From: a virus
Virus record (IMG/VR): IMGVR_UViG_3300031699_000001
Span: 1-53,537 of that record
Length of the DNA stretch: 53,537 nt
Direction: 5' to 3' (one strand)
Positions 1 to 5,746 of the stretch are shown one piece after another; the first letter of the stretch is position 1, and the number at the start of each line of letters is the position of its first letter. The notes beneath the pieces are model-generated. The model saw only the letters and a list, made by a program, of their open reading frames with translations. It was not told the DNA's origin and ran no database searches. A program made the translations under genes and the position numbers.

Positions 1-94
1 TGCCTAATATTAGGACTTCTTTAGCTTTCCCCATATTCCAAACAAATACTCTATCATCTATATTATATTTATAATATATTCCTATTTTTCTCAT
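1..94 (-). CDS. Partial copy (N-terminal 31 codons) of the junction-spanning 89-residue gene
   Basis: This is the first 94 bases of the gene annotated in full at 53242-53511. It starts at ATG 94, overlapping the stop of the 127-residue gene (ATGA), and runs off the left edge. On the circular molecule it continues at 53417. It is not a separate gene. Confidence 0.9.
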   Translation of the reverse strand, partial: MRKIGIYYKYNIDDRVFVWNMGKAKEVLILG

Positions 95-120
95 TTCACC
101 TCATACTCTATGCTATCGAT
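1..120. repeat. Left copy of 120-bp terminal direct repeat
   Basis: Bases 1-120 are identical to 53418-53537. The repeat covers the start of a gene whose body lies at the right end, so joining the copies restores an intact 89-residue gene and the ATGA overlap with the gene before it. This fits a circular assembly overlap or a circularly permuted headful genome. A true short terminal repeat is less likely because it would cut through an operon. Confidence 0.95.
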
Positions 121-474
121 GTTCTTTATTTTATCCCAGACATCTTGCCATGTGCAACCTAAATCTAACCTTAAATAAAATGATTTTTCTCCAATTCCAC
201 CCCCGAAAAAAGCTGTATCTTTTAGTACAATTTGAAGCAATCCTGCTCGGATAAAAAGAACATCATTTGCATATTCACCTTCTAACCATATATCTCTTTT
301 ATCTTTATGCCTAAAATCAAATGTTTCTAAATCAGATAATTTCTTAATCACCTTATCCTGATAGTCTTTCTTATCCTTTTTCTTGCCGTTTAAATATACA
401 TCTACTTTCATCTTTCTCTCCCTCATGTTTATTATATGTTTTCTAACTTGCGTTGTTAGATAATCATCTTTCAT
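91..474 (-). CDS. Hypothetical protein, 127 residues
   Basis: No family recognised. The first half is highly basic and charged (many Lys, Asp, Arg); the second half is more hydrophobic with an FFGGG turn and a WQDVWDKI helix near the end, suggesting a small soluble alpha/beta fold. The start lies inside the end of the preceding gene, and the stop overlaps the next start as ATGA, so translation is probably coupled. It lies in the last early transcription unit before the terminase genes, on a circular map. Confidence 0.75.
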   Translation of the reverse strand: MKDDYLTTQVRKHIINMRERKMKVDVYLNGKKKDKKDYQDKVIKKLSDLETFDFRHKDKRDIWLEGEYANDVLFIRAGLLQIVLKDTAFFGGGIGEKSFYLRLDLGCTWQDVWDKIKNIDSIEYEVK

Positions 475-730
475 TTATTTCTTCCCATGGTTTATTAGTA
501 ATCTTTTCTATAAATTTAATATCATTTTCTGAATGTGCGTGCTTATAGCATTTAATAAGTCTACTAATCATTTCTTCCTGCAATTCATTTGCTTTTTCAA
601 GATCGGGTAAATAATCATATACGATATCAAAGACTTCTTTTCCTGTAAATTTTATACTATCATCCATGTTATAATCAGAAATATTCTTTAATTCTTTTTT
701 TATCTTTTCAATAATATCTTTAATTGTCAT
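464..730 (-). CDS. Hypothetical protein, 88 residues
   Basis: A Lys/Glu/Ile-rich, probably all-helical acidic protein with no recognised domain. It starts by ATGA overlap with the stop of the membrane protein upstream, with an AAGGATG ribosome site about ten bases away, and its own end overlaps the following gene by 11 bases. Tight packing in the operon supports that it is real; the function is unknown. Confidence 0.75.
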   Translation of the reverse strand: MTIKDIIEKIKKELKNISDYNMDDSIKFTGKEVFDIVYDYLPDLEKANELQEEMISRLIKCYKHAHSENDIKFIEKITNKPWEEINER

Positions 731-933
731 TTATAATACATCCTTGCTATTAGGGGTAAAATTGTTATCCACAATAACAATGCGTTTAAACTTAACGAAG
801 CATATAATAAACTTCTATCAGTAAGTGCCAAGATTGAAAATGCTATAATGCCTACTAGGCAAGCTACACTAAATAATACCATTAGCAACCATACTGAGAC
901 TGCTATTAGTATATGTCTTTGAAATATGTTCAT
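727..933 (-). CDS. Small membrane protein, two transmembrane segments
   Basis: 68 residues with two clear hydrophobic helices, about residues 8-36 and 42-63, joined by a short polar turn (LTDRS), and a basic tail. A GGGGGAA ribosome site precedes the ATG, and both ends overlap neighbours as ATGA. It could be an accessory holin or membrane-modifying protein, but nothing in the sequence settles this. Confidence 0.75.
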   Translation of the reverse strand: MNIFQRHILIAVSVWLLMVLFSVACLVGIIAFSILALTDRSLLYASLSLNALLLWITILPLIARMYYK

Positions 934-1184
934 CTTGTTATTCCCCCTAAAAAGCTCCCGTATCTACTGTTGTCTTGTAATGCCCGGCGTCTATTAAAAT
1001 TTTGCATTCCTTCTCTTTGATCGCGCCTTAGTTTCTTATGTTCACACTGACCTTTTTCTAGCAGTATAATATTATTTGACAGTATCTCCTCATGGTCTCT
1101 TGACATTATTAACTCAATCTCTTTGCCATCAACTACCTTAAACCATCGAGGGCATACATCACACTCATAATAGCCGTCTTTCAT
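930..1184 (-). CDS. Small protein with an N-terminal Cys-X2-Cys knuckle
   Basis: 84 residues. Cys8 and Cys11 (ECDVCPRWF) with a later Cys/His pair (QCEHKK) could form a zinc site; the C-terminal third is Arg/Asn rich. The ribosome site AAGGATAACAAC lies before the ATG, immediately after the structured RNA element at 1208-1417 and its U-rich tail. That makes this the first gene controlled by that element if it acts as a leader. Confidence 0.75.
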   Translation of the reverse strand: MKDGYYECDVCPRWFKVVDGKEIELIMSRDHEEILSNNIILLEKGQCEHKKLRRDQREGMQNFNRRRALQDNSRYGSFLGGITR

Positions 1185-1193
1185 GTTGTTATC

Positions 1194-1216
1194 CTTAATA
1201 AAAAATAGTTGCTATG
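1194..1216 (-). terminator. Possible terminator formed by the 3' strand of the RNA closing helix and a U-tract
   Basis: On the minus strand the 3' strand CATAGCAAC (1216-1208) of a 9-bp long-range helix is followed at once by TATTTTTTATT. The partner strand is about 190 bases upstream. It would act as a terminator only if the long-range helix forms in time, or it could simply mark the 3' end of a discrete RNA. Confidence 0.4.
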
Positions 1217-1417
1217 GTAAGGATTTGCCTAATTCTAGTTTTGCATAGAACATTAGTATACGGATCACATGGAGCTTAACTAGAAAGCCATCACCGAACG
1301 TCTATGTTATTATTAGTATATTCACCTTACATTTTTAGCTCTCCATATCTAAAAACGTCTTTACCGATTGAACAGGATACCCTGTACGTTGCGTTACCTA
1401 TTCCGCCACATAGCAAC
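1208..1417 (-). ncRNA. Structured RNA element R1, about 210 nt, with two possible pseudoknots
   Basis: This fills a gap of 268 bases with no gene. Outer helix: GTTGCTATG (1409-1417) with CATAGCAAC (1208-1216), 9 bp perfect, stacked directly on GTAAGG/CCTTAC (1325-1330 with 1217-1222). Local hairpins lie at 1372-1385 (5-bp stem, 4-base loop) and 1332-1355 (7-bp stem). The loop of the latter (1341-1346) matches 1269-1274 over 6 bp, crossing the inner helix. TTCTAGTT (1278-1285) with AACTAGAA (1233-1240) and 1301-1306 with 1244-1249 also cross each other. The 5' part contains a tRNA-Leu-like D-arm string (TGGCGGAATAGGTAACGC), but I cannot fold a canonical tRNA. Pairings were read by eye; the function is unknown. 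Confidence 0.55.
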
Positions 1418-1423
1418 CATTTA

Positions 1424-1452
1424 TATTTAATGGAGTTAATCCATAATATCAA
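1424..1452 (-). promoter_or_regulatory. Candidate promoter for RNA element R1
   Basis: Minus-strand TTGATA (1447-1452), a 17-base spacer and TAAATA (1424-1429). The -35 matches the consensus at 5 of 6 positions; the -10 is weak. A start about 7 bases on would fall at or just before the first base of the 9-bp closing helix of R1, which is the main reason to take it seriously. It begins immediately after the stop of the Gly-repeat gene. Confidence 0.4.
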
Positions 1453-1725
1453 TTAGCCGCTGCCGTAGCCGTCGCCGTCGCCGTAGCCGTCGCCGTAGCC
1501 GTCGCCGTAGCCGGTGCCGTCGCCGTCGCCGGTGCCGTTGCCGTCGCCGGTGCCGTAGCCGTAGCCGTAGCCGTCGCCGTAGCCGTAGCCGGTGCCGTCG
1601 CCGTAGCCGTTGCCGTAGCCGGTGCCGTCGCCGTAGCCGTCGCCGTAGCCGGTGCCGTCGCCGTAGCCGTCGCCGTCGCCGTACGAATTTAAATTGCTAT
1701 CGTAATTTATAGTTCGTTTTTCCAT
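1453..1725 (-). CDS. Gly/Asp/Tyr tandem-repeat protein, 90 residues
   Basis: After a 14-residue ordinary leader (MEKRTINYDSNLNS) the rest alternates Gly with Tyr, Asp, Thr or Asn (units such as YGDG and TGYG) to the C-terminus. Every repeat glycine I read is GGC, in an AT-rich genome where that codon is otherwise sparse. There is no signal peptide, hydrophobic helix or Cys. GAGGATAT precedes the ATG, and the start overlaps the end of the 111-residue gene, which supports translation. Such chains are flexible and may bind calcium or nucleic acid; this is inference. Repeat number is expected to vary by slippage. Confidence 0.65.
   Translation of the reverse strand: MEKRTINYDSNLNSYGDGDGYGDGTGYGDGYGDGTGYGNGYGDGTGYGYGDGYGYGYGTGDGNGTGDGDGTGYGDGYGDGYGDGDGYGSG
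1456..1683. repeat. GC-rich 3/6-bp tandem repeat tract
   Basis: About 228 bases built almost wholly from GCC followed by GTC, GTA, GGT or GTT on the plus strand (GGC-NNC on the coding strand). It is an island of very high GC in an AT-rich phage. It is the coding repeat of the Gly/Asp/Tyr protein, a likely replication-slippage site, and a place where short-read assembly may have collapsed or altered copies. Confidence 0.95.
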
Positions 1726-2042
1726 ATATCCTCATCGCAGCTTAACATGGCAACAACTGTTAAGTAATCAAACTCTACTAATCCACAATAGTCTAATTGT
1801 GTACTCTCTTGTTTCCCTTCACTAGCTAACTGGCCAAGGCCTCTTTCAGTTCCCCACCTTCGAATATTGTACGCTTTATGAAGTTTACAATCATTATCTT
1901 TTCTCTCAAAAATACCGATCATAACCCAACCACGCTGTAATATTACAATTTTAATATCACCTTTGTACTCAGGTTTTTCTAAGCTATCAATAGGTACATA
2001 GTCTTTACCTTCAATAGTTAGTTTATCAATTTTCTTTTTCAT
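1707..2042 (-). CDS. Hypothetical protein, 111 residues
   Basis: No named family recognised. The fold looks beta-rich at the start (a string of short strands around residues 20-50 with a GWVMIGIF strand), followed by a basic segment (YNIRRWGTERGLGQLA) and a C-terminal LDYCGLVEFDYLTVVAML stretch. A strong AAGGAGTAAATAA ribosome site precedes the ATG. The conserved-looking Arg-Arg-Trp-Gly turn may be functional. It is followed by the Gly-repeat gene with an overlap. Confidence 0.75.
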   Translation of the reverse strand: MKKKIDKLTIEGKDYVPIDSLEKPEYKGDIKIVILQRGWVMIGIFERKDNDCKLHKAYNIRRWGTERGLGQLASEGKQESTQLDYCGLVEFDYLTVVAMLSCDEDIWKNEL

Positions 2043-2096
2043 TTATTTACTCCTTATAATTAAAAATATCACTTTAGCTTATAATATCAAATGTCT

Positions 2097-2276
2097 TTAC
2101 ATAATTTTTACTTTTGTATTCCATGTTTTTGGCTTTCTTATCGGCGCAAACTTATTATGATCATTGCATGTATCACATTTCCAACCAACTAAATGCCCTA
2201 GGCAGTTTTTACAAGAGCGTTTTATTTTATGCCGGTAAGTGTAAAGCTGATCTTTTATATCCATAAAAATATTCAT
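2097..2276 (-). CDS. Small zinc-ribbon protein, 59 residues
   Basis: Two Cys-X2-Cys knuckles (SCKNCLG and KCDTCND) ten residues apart in a basic protein, a typical four-Cys zinc ribbon of the kind phages use for nucleic-acid or protein binding. The ATG follows a GAGAGATAGAC ribosome site overlapping the end of the preceding 52-residue gene. The basic tail (APIRKPKTW) supports RNA or DNA contact; the role is unknown. Confidence 0.65.
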   Translation of the reverse strand: MNIFMDIKDQLYTYRHKIKRSCKNCLGHLVGWKCDTCNDHNKFAPIRKPKTWNTKVKIM

Positions 2277-2278
2277 GT

Positions 2279-2437
2279 CTATCTCTCTTGTAGCTTGCCT
2301 TTAATGTAATGATCGTATGTCTTTAGTTTTCTTTCACTTACTAAATAACTCTTACATATATCACTGTAATTACGATACTTTAATAAAGTTTTATCTCGAT
2401 AGTATTCTCTTATATAGTCTGTTATATTGTCTATCAT
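2279..2437 (-). CDS. Small hypothetical protein, 52 residues, with C-terminus shared with a neighbour
   Basis: A tyrosine- and lysine-rich helical protein. Its last 12 residues (YDHYIKGKLQER) are identical, also at DNA level, to the end of the 50-residue gene at 2858-3010, while the N-terminal parts differ. It starts by ATGA overlap with the stop of the three-knuckle zinc protein. The shared end lies on a 41-bp exact direct repeat. Confidence 0.7.
   Translation of the reverse strand: MIDNITDYIREYYRDKTLLKYRNYSDICKSYLVSERKLKTYDHYIKGKLQER
2280..2320. repeat. 41-bp direct repeat, copy 1
   Basis: Identical to 2859-2899, 579 bp away. It encodes the common C-terminus of two adjacent small genes. 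Recombination between copies would delete the zinc-knuckle gene between them and fuse the two small genes. Confidence 0.95.
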
Positions 2438-2832
2438 GATACTTTTAATCCTCTTTTATTATTTCTTCCCATGATTATTGTATCATTACTTATATGAATT
2501 TCTGTTTCCTTGTGTAAACCACATAAAATACAAACTTGATGTATAATAAGAAATTTTTCACGCACAGTCGGTGCAGAAATAGATTGAGCATACTTTATAG
2601 ATTTTCTTGTATCTAAAAAATTATGAGAGCATTTTTCTATTTTAGATTGGTTTAGAGATATATTATTTTTTTTGTCAACAGAAAGCCAATGTGATTCTTT
2701 TTTATAATCAATACTGTCACCAGAAAAAGCAGGTTCCGAACAAGAATAACAAATGCCAGGCACATTGGCTTCTTCCTCATCTAAATTATAAAAACAAATA
2801 TCACAAACATATATTGTATTTAATTTTTCCAT
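2434..2832 (-). CDS. Cys-rich (zinc-knuckle) protein, 132 residues
   Basis: Three Cys-X2-Cys pairs: CDIC near residue 10, CYSC near residue 28 and CILC near residue 102, with an extra Cys-Ser-His. The first two probably form one zinc ribbon, as in many small phage or rubredoxin-like domains; the last may pair with the internal Cys-His. The AAGGGAAAGA ribosome site supports the start. It lies between the two copies of a 41-bp direct repeat, like a movable cassette. Function unknown. Confidence 0.7.
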   Translation of the reverse strand: MEKLNTIYVCDICFYNLDEEEANVPGICYSCSEPAFSGDSIDYKKESHWLSVDKKNNISLNQSKIEKCSHNFLDTRKSIKYAQSISAPTVREKFLIIHQVCILCGLHKETEIHISNDTIIMGRNNKRGLKVS

Positions 2833-2857
2833 TCTTTCCCTTCATTATTTAATTTAA

Positions 2858-3010
2858 TTATCTCTCTTGTAGCTTGCCTTTAATGTAATGATCGTATGTT
2901 CTATTTTTTCTCATTCTAAGTATTCTATCTTTTACCCAGTATTGACAACCTTCATAAAATAATCTATCTGCTTTATAATAACCTATTAAATCTTTTGTAC
3001 TGTATATCAT
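2858..3010 (-). CDS. Small hypothetical protein, 50 residues, paralogous end
   Basis: Starts by ATGA overlap at the stop of the M23 peptidase. The N-terminal 37 residues are aromatic and basic and unlike those of its neighbour, but the last 12 residues (YDHYIKGKLQER) match the 52-residue gene at 2279-2437 exactly. No known domain. Confidence 0.7.
   Translation of the reverse strand: MIYSTKDLIGYYKADRLFYEGCQYWVKDRILRMRKNRTYDHYIKGKLQER
2859..2899. repeat. 41-bp direct repeat, copy 2
   Basis: Exact match to 2280-2320. See copy 1; both copies sit in frame at the 3' ends of two small genes, so they look like a shared gene end created by duplication or gene conversion. Confidence 0.95.
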
Positions 3011-3903
3011 AATACTTTTAACACCCACTTATCATTTATTTTAGTCCAGTAATAACCAGCCATGTAAGTTCTATTATGAGTCGTACCAATTAAAAAGTTC
3101 TTATAAACCCATCTTTTTCCGTCAAACTCTTTCAACTCAAAGTGTATATGTTTGCTAGTTATTGCGTGTCCGCTTTCACCGATAAGTCCTATTACTTCAC
3201 CCTTGCTTAGATATTGATTCTCTTTTACTTTTATTTCTGCCAGGTGAAAATACCCTGAGCGTCGTAATGGCTTCCCTTCAATACGATGTTCAATTATTAT
3301 AAAATTGCCACCTTTTTGATCGTAACCTATCTGTATTACGACTCCTGCATTAACTGCATATATTTCTGGTTTATATGGATTAAGCATATCATTTGCGGGA
3401 TGCAATGTCCAGTTTTTTGTCTTGATACTTTCTTGATATATATATTCATAAGACTCATTAAATAATTTCGGGCGCCACCCAAACTCTCCCCACCCGCTAG
3501 GAATATATCCACTATCTGGATTGATAGGATACATATAATCATCATCAAATAAGTTATATTTTAATAATCCATGCGTTTCAATGTTTTGTGCGATTATCAT
3601 AGATGCCATATCGCTTGGTAAGTCTGCTAAGCGTTGGTCTATATCATAAGTCATATTGTCTTTAATATCAATCAATACTTCTTTTAGTCCCTCACCGACT
3701 GCCGGATAATCCGTTGCAATATTTTGTACGATTTGCAATCCCTTATCTATTCGGATGTCTTTTTCTTTGTTTTCTTTTTCTTTTAATTCAATTTGTTTTT
3801 GTTGACTAGCAAGTTTTTGTTTTTGCCATGTAGTTGTCTTGATTAGGTATGATACGAATAGACATGCTATAAGTATCAATGTCATTTTAAGTAAGTACTT
3901 CAT
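3007..3903 (-). CDS. Membrane-anchored M23-family metallopeptidase (probable peptidoglycan hydrolase)
   Basis: 298 residues. An N-terminal signal-anchor (about 6-22) is followed by a Lys/Glu/Gln coiled coil (about 25-55) and a linker. A LytM/M23 fold spans about 160-265, with HPANDM (His168, Asp172), a YFHL turn (His220) and the HIHFE motif (His252, His254), the expected zinc ligands and catalytic His. It should cleave peptide cross-links in the periplasm for lysis or cell-wall access. It is not in the holin cluster at 22-25 kb but about 30 kb away on the linear map. Ribosome site AAGGAGTACCAAGCA. The leader before it holds a structured element. Confidence 0.9.
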   Translation of the reverse strand: MKYLLKMTLILIACLFVSYLIKTTTWQKQKLASQQKQIELKEKENKEKDIRIDKGLQIVQNIATDYPAVGEGLKEVLIDIKDNMTYDIDQRLADLPSDMASMIIAQNIETHGLLKYNLFDDDYMYPINPDSGYIPSGWGEFGWRPKLFNESYEYIYQESIKTKNWTLHPANDMLNPYKPEIYAVNAGVVIQIGYDQKGGNFIIIEHRIEGKPLRRSGYFHLAEIKVKENQYLSKGEVIGLIGESGHAITSKHIHFELKEFDGKRWVYKNFLIGTTHNRTYMAGYYWTKINDKWVLKVL

Positions 3904-3935
3904 TGCTTGGTACTCCTTACATTTTATTAAATGGA
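3904..3935 (-). promoter_or_regulatory. Hairpin that can cover the M23 gene ribosome site
   Basis: On the minus strand CTCC and GGAG flank a CATTT...AAATG stem with an AATA loop, so the GGAG of the Shine-Dalgarno of the M23 gene can pair with CTCC just upstream, with a small GTAA bulge. It would lower translation unless opened. The pairing is short, so this is only a suggestion. Confidence 0.35.
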
Positions 3936-4177
3936 GCGGGGACTATCTTTCGTATGATAGAATGGCCAGTCGATTAGCCTGCCCCGCATAAATAAAAGCG
4001 GTGTTTTGACTCAATCCAGTTTTGCTTCTTTTATTGTCAATTAGTCGTTTCACCGCTTAATAAAGCAACCTACGATAGTAGTCTAACCATCAAGGCAATG
4101 TATCTAAGTAATACAAGCACTTATCCCTATCCGGCCTACATCATGACTGGTTGGGTGGCCAGCAACTAGGTTGCTTT
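3936..4177 (-). ncRNA. Structured RNA region R2: three consecutive closed elements in the M23 leader
   Basis: This occupies the 288-base gap between the lipoprotein and M23 genes. Element a: AAAGCAACCTA paired with TAGGTTGCTTT (4062-4072 with 4167-4177), an 11-bp helix closing 94 bases. Element b: an 8-bp helix (3996-4003 with 4051-4058) followed on the minus strand by TTATTTAT, terminator-like. Element c: a 6-bp GC-rich helix (3936-3941 with 3982-3987) enclosing a CTATC/GATAG hairpin and a GGC/GCC pair, a three-way junction. Helices were read by eye. Confidence 0.5.
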
Positions 4178-4191
4178 ATGATTATCAATCA

Positions 4192-4833
4192 CTATGATAT
4201 TGGATTGCCAATTATATAATAATCAGCTTTTCCTATTATTTTTACCCAGCCTTCCGTTAAGTTTTCCCAAATCTTTGGGGCTCCGTTGTCTTGATACCAC
4301 TCTACAACGCCCACGTCATCAGTTACAATAAATTCAACATCGCTAGTAGTCATTGAAGGGTTAAGTATTTCCCACGGGTCATTAGAACCTTTTGCTCTTA
4401 TGTGAATATCGGGTGAGTTCGCATTGTTACCCTGTGATATCATTTCATACTTAACTCTTATCAAAAGTTTTTGCTTATGGCCCACTAAAGACCCTACATC
4501 AATATAATGCAGTTCATCTTTATAAATTGAGTCATCTCCGGAATAACTGTTTTGACGATATACTATTCCCTTAGCTTCAAAATCATCGGCAATTGTTATA
4601 GGAGAGATAACCGGATCAGATGCATAAAGTTTTCGACCTGAAAGCACTTGTTTCAATATATCGTATGCTGAAGCTGTTGCAATTGGTGTAGGATATATTT
4701 GTTGATTTGTTCCTACTATTTCCCACGTTACGCCATCTCTTATTATAGTTTTTTCGATTGTTTTTTCCCCTGTTGGAGTAGTACACCCCAGAATAAAAAA
4801 TACCATTACAAGTAAAATTAGTAAGTTTTTCAT
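4192..4833 (-). CDS. Phage-encoded lipoprotein, 213 residues
   Basis: A Lys-start signal peptide with a hydrophobic core ends in the lipobox FILGC (Cys17), so the protein should be lipid-anchored after export. The mature part is beta-rich. Its second half (about 110-205) carries DVGSLVGHKQ and TDDVGVVEW segments that resemble the exported 141-residue protein at 23013-23438, pointing to a shared jelly-roll-like domain. The strong AGGAGGT ribosome site implies good expression. Possible roles are outer-membrane lysis partner, superinfection exclusion or surface modification; the sequence does not decide. Confidence 0.8.
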   Translation of the reverse strand: MKNLLILLVMVFFILGCTTPTGEKTIEKTIIRDGVTWEIVGTNQQIYPTPIATASAYDILKQVLSGRKLYASDPVISPITIADDFEAKGIVYRQNSYSGDDSIYKDELHYIDVGSLVGHKQKLLIRVKYEMISQGNNANSPDIHIRAKGSNDPWEILNPSMTTSDVEFIVTDDVGVVEWYQDNGAPKIWENLTEGWVKIIGKADYYIIGNPIS

Positions 4834-4851
4834 AATATATTACCTCCTATA

Positions 4852-5103
4852 TTATTTAACTTCAGTTACGGGAATAAATCCTATAACTCTTTTTATTTTA
4901 TAATTATTTTTGTTTAAATCTGATAACAATATATTTTCTGTTCTGTTATCTTCTAACTCTATAATAAGCTGGATATCATCTATTTTTTTGCTTTGTTTAT
5001 ATAGTTCATGTATTATTTTCGCCTGAGTTATTGAAATAATCGAAATGACAATAACTAAAATACACATTATCAATAACCAAATTGTTAATATTTTCTTTTT
5101 CAT
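4852..5103 (-). CDS. Membrane-anchored small protein, 83 residues
   Basis: One N-terminal transmembrane helix (about 5-28) preceded by Lys residues, then a polar 55-residue periplasmic segment predicted helix then strands. Lies 18 bases upstream of the lipoprotein start, so the two may be partners (an inner-membrane plus lipoprotein pair recalls two-component spanins). It lacks a long coiled coil, so this is weak. The ribosome site AAAGGAGTTATAAG follows directly after RNA element R3. Confidence 0.75.
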   Translation of the reverse strand: MKKKILTIWLLIMCILVIVISIISITQAKIIHELYKQSKKIDDIQLIIELEDNRTENILLSDLNKNNYKIKRVIGFIPVTEVK

Positions 5104-5123
5104 CTTATAACTCCTTTAGGTTT

Positions 5124-5138
5124 AAAAAAAGGTATAGA
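5124..5138 (-). terminator. U-tract and 3' strand ending RNA element R3
   Basis: The 3' strand TCTATACCTTT (minus strand) of the 11-bp R3 helix runs into a total of seven T residues (5130-5124). With the long-range helix this is a terminator-like end placed just before the ribosome site of the next gene, so it could end a small RNA or attenuate the gene. Confidence 0.5.
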
Positions 5139-5220
5139 TTGACTATGACCCCGTTATTTTAACGTGTACGGTGCACCCTCAACCCTTTCATAATCTAGTT
5201 GTATTTTTCTCTATACCTTT
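5128..5220 (-). ncRNA. Structured RNA element R3, 93 nt with 11-bp closing helix
   Basis: AAAGGTATAGA (5210-5220, minus strand 5' side) pairs perfectly with TCTATACCTTT (5128-5138), closing about 71 bases. Inside are a CGTTA/TAACG hairpin with a 3-base loop and a GGTGCACC palindrome. A U-run follows and an extended -10 promoter lies at the 5' edge. It could be a discrete small RNA or a leader switch for the 83-residue and lipoprotein genes. Confidence 0.55.
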
Positions 5221-5223
5221 ATT

Positions 5224-5252
5224 ATAATAGCATATTACTGCTAAAATTACAA
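5224..5252 (-). promoter_or_regulatory. Candidate promoter for RNA element R3
   Basis: Minus-strand TTGTAA (5247-5252), 17-base spacer, TGC-TATTAT with the -10 at 5224-5229. The TG one base upstream makes it an extended -10. The start would fall near 5217, within a few bases of the 5' edge of the R3 helix. It overlaps the stop of the preceding gene. Confidence 0.45.
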
Positions 5253-5522
5253 GTCTTTTGGTTCAAAGTTACTACAATAATCTTCTTCTATATTCTGACA
5301 TTCCATATAGTTACATGAGTATATATTATCTTCTAAATCACCTTGTTTTTCTACCCATATTTTTAATAGCTTGCAGTTTTTGCATTTAGACTGATCTAAA
5401 AGGGATAATATTTCCCTTGCTTCTAATAACCTTTGATATCTATATTCATCATAATAGATTATTTCATTTTCAAACTCATATTGTTTTATTCTCTCTTCTA
5501 TCTTATCTCTTAACCAGTTCAT
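5247..5522 (-). CDS. Cys-rich small protein, 91 residues
   Basis: A charged helical N-terminal half (Glu/Arg/Tyr) and a C-terminal half with six Cys (CKNC, then Cys-X4-Cys and a final Cys), a possible zinc or disulfide site. AAGGACTAAACA precedes the ATG. No family recognised. It is the last gene before the R3 promoter. Confidence 0.7.
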   Translation of the reverse strand: MNWLRDKIEERIKQYEFENEIIYYDEYRYQRLLEAREILSLLDQSKCKNCKLLKIWVEKQGDLEDNIYSCNYMECQNIEEDYCSNFEPKDL

Positions 5523-5525
5523 TGT

Positions 5526-5699
5526 TTAGTCCTTATATTTATCTATCTTAACCATAGTTTCTTTAATTTTTAATAAAACATCTGTTATGAAATAATCATA
5601 GTCTAACGCCTCATACTTCTTTTTATATTCATGTAAGGCGTCACTCATAATATTTATATCATTTTTTCTTAATTTAACTAAATATTCCTTTTCTTCCAT
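5526..5699 (-). CDS. Small hypothetical protein, 57 residues
   Basis: A Lys/Glu/Tyr-rich, probably all-helical protein, without recognised motif. The AAAGGAGTGAGTG ribosome site is strong, and the start lies 20 bases downstream of the -10 of the promoter at 5719-5746, so this is the first gene of that transcript. Ends just before the ribosome site of the 91-residue gene. Confidence 0.7.
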   Translation of the reverse strand: MEEKEYLVKLRKNDINIMSDALHEYKKKYEALDYDYFITDVLLKIKETMVKIDKYKD

Positions 5700-5718
5700 C
5701 ACTCACTCCTTTATACCT

Positions 5719-5746
5719 ATATTACTACTTAATTATAGATTGTCAA
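5719..5746 (-). promoter_or_regulatory. Internal promoter TTGACA-N16-TAATAT
   Basis: Perfect -35 TTGACA (5741-5746) and TAATAT (5719-5724) with a 16-base spacer, followed about 12 bases after the expected start by a good ribosome site and ATG. It lies in the last codons of the 49-residue gene. The same -35/-10 pair with a 17-base spacer is found at the late promoter near 53,050, so it may be a phage promoter class. Confidence 0.65.

Noticed and set aside
1195-1420. tRNA-Leu, tRNA with intron, or tmRNA
   Set aside because: The D-arm-like string and acceptor-like end helix are there, but I cannot make a 5-bp anticodon stem with 7-base loop, nor an uninterrupted T-arm, and there is no CCA.
1453-1725. 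CRISPR array or minisatellite without a gene
   Set aside because: There are no spacers of fixed length; the 3/6-bp units keep the reading frame and follow a normal N-terminus and ribosome site, so a coding repeat fits better.
2280-2899. att sites or insertion-element ends
   Set aside because: No integrase or transposase is present and the repeats are in-frame gene ends.
3336-3548. Out-of-frame 70-codon ORF inside the M23 peptidase gene
   Set aside because: Shadow of the catalytic gene in another phase; no supporting site.
4021-4058. TTGACA box at 4035-4040 as a promoter
   Set aside because: No acceptable -10 at 16-18 bases (GGATTG); it is in the loop of RNA element b.
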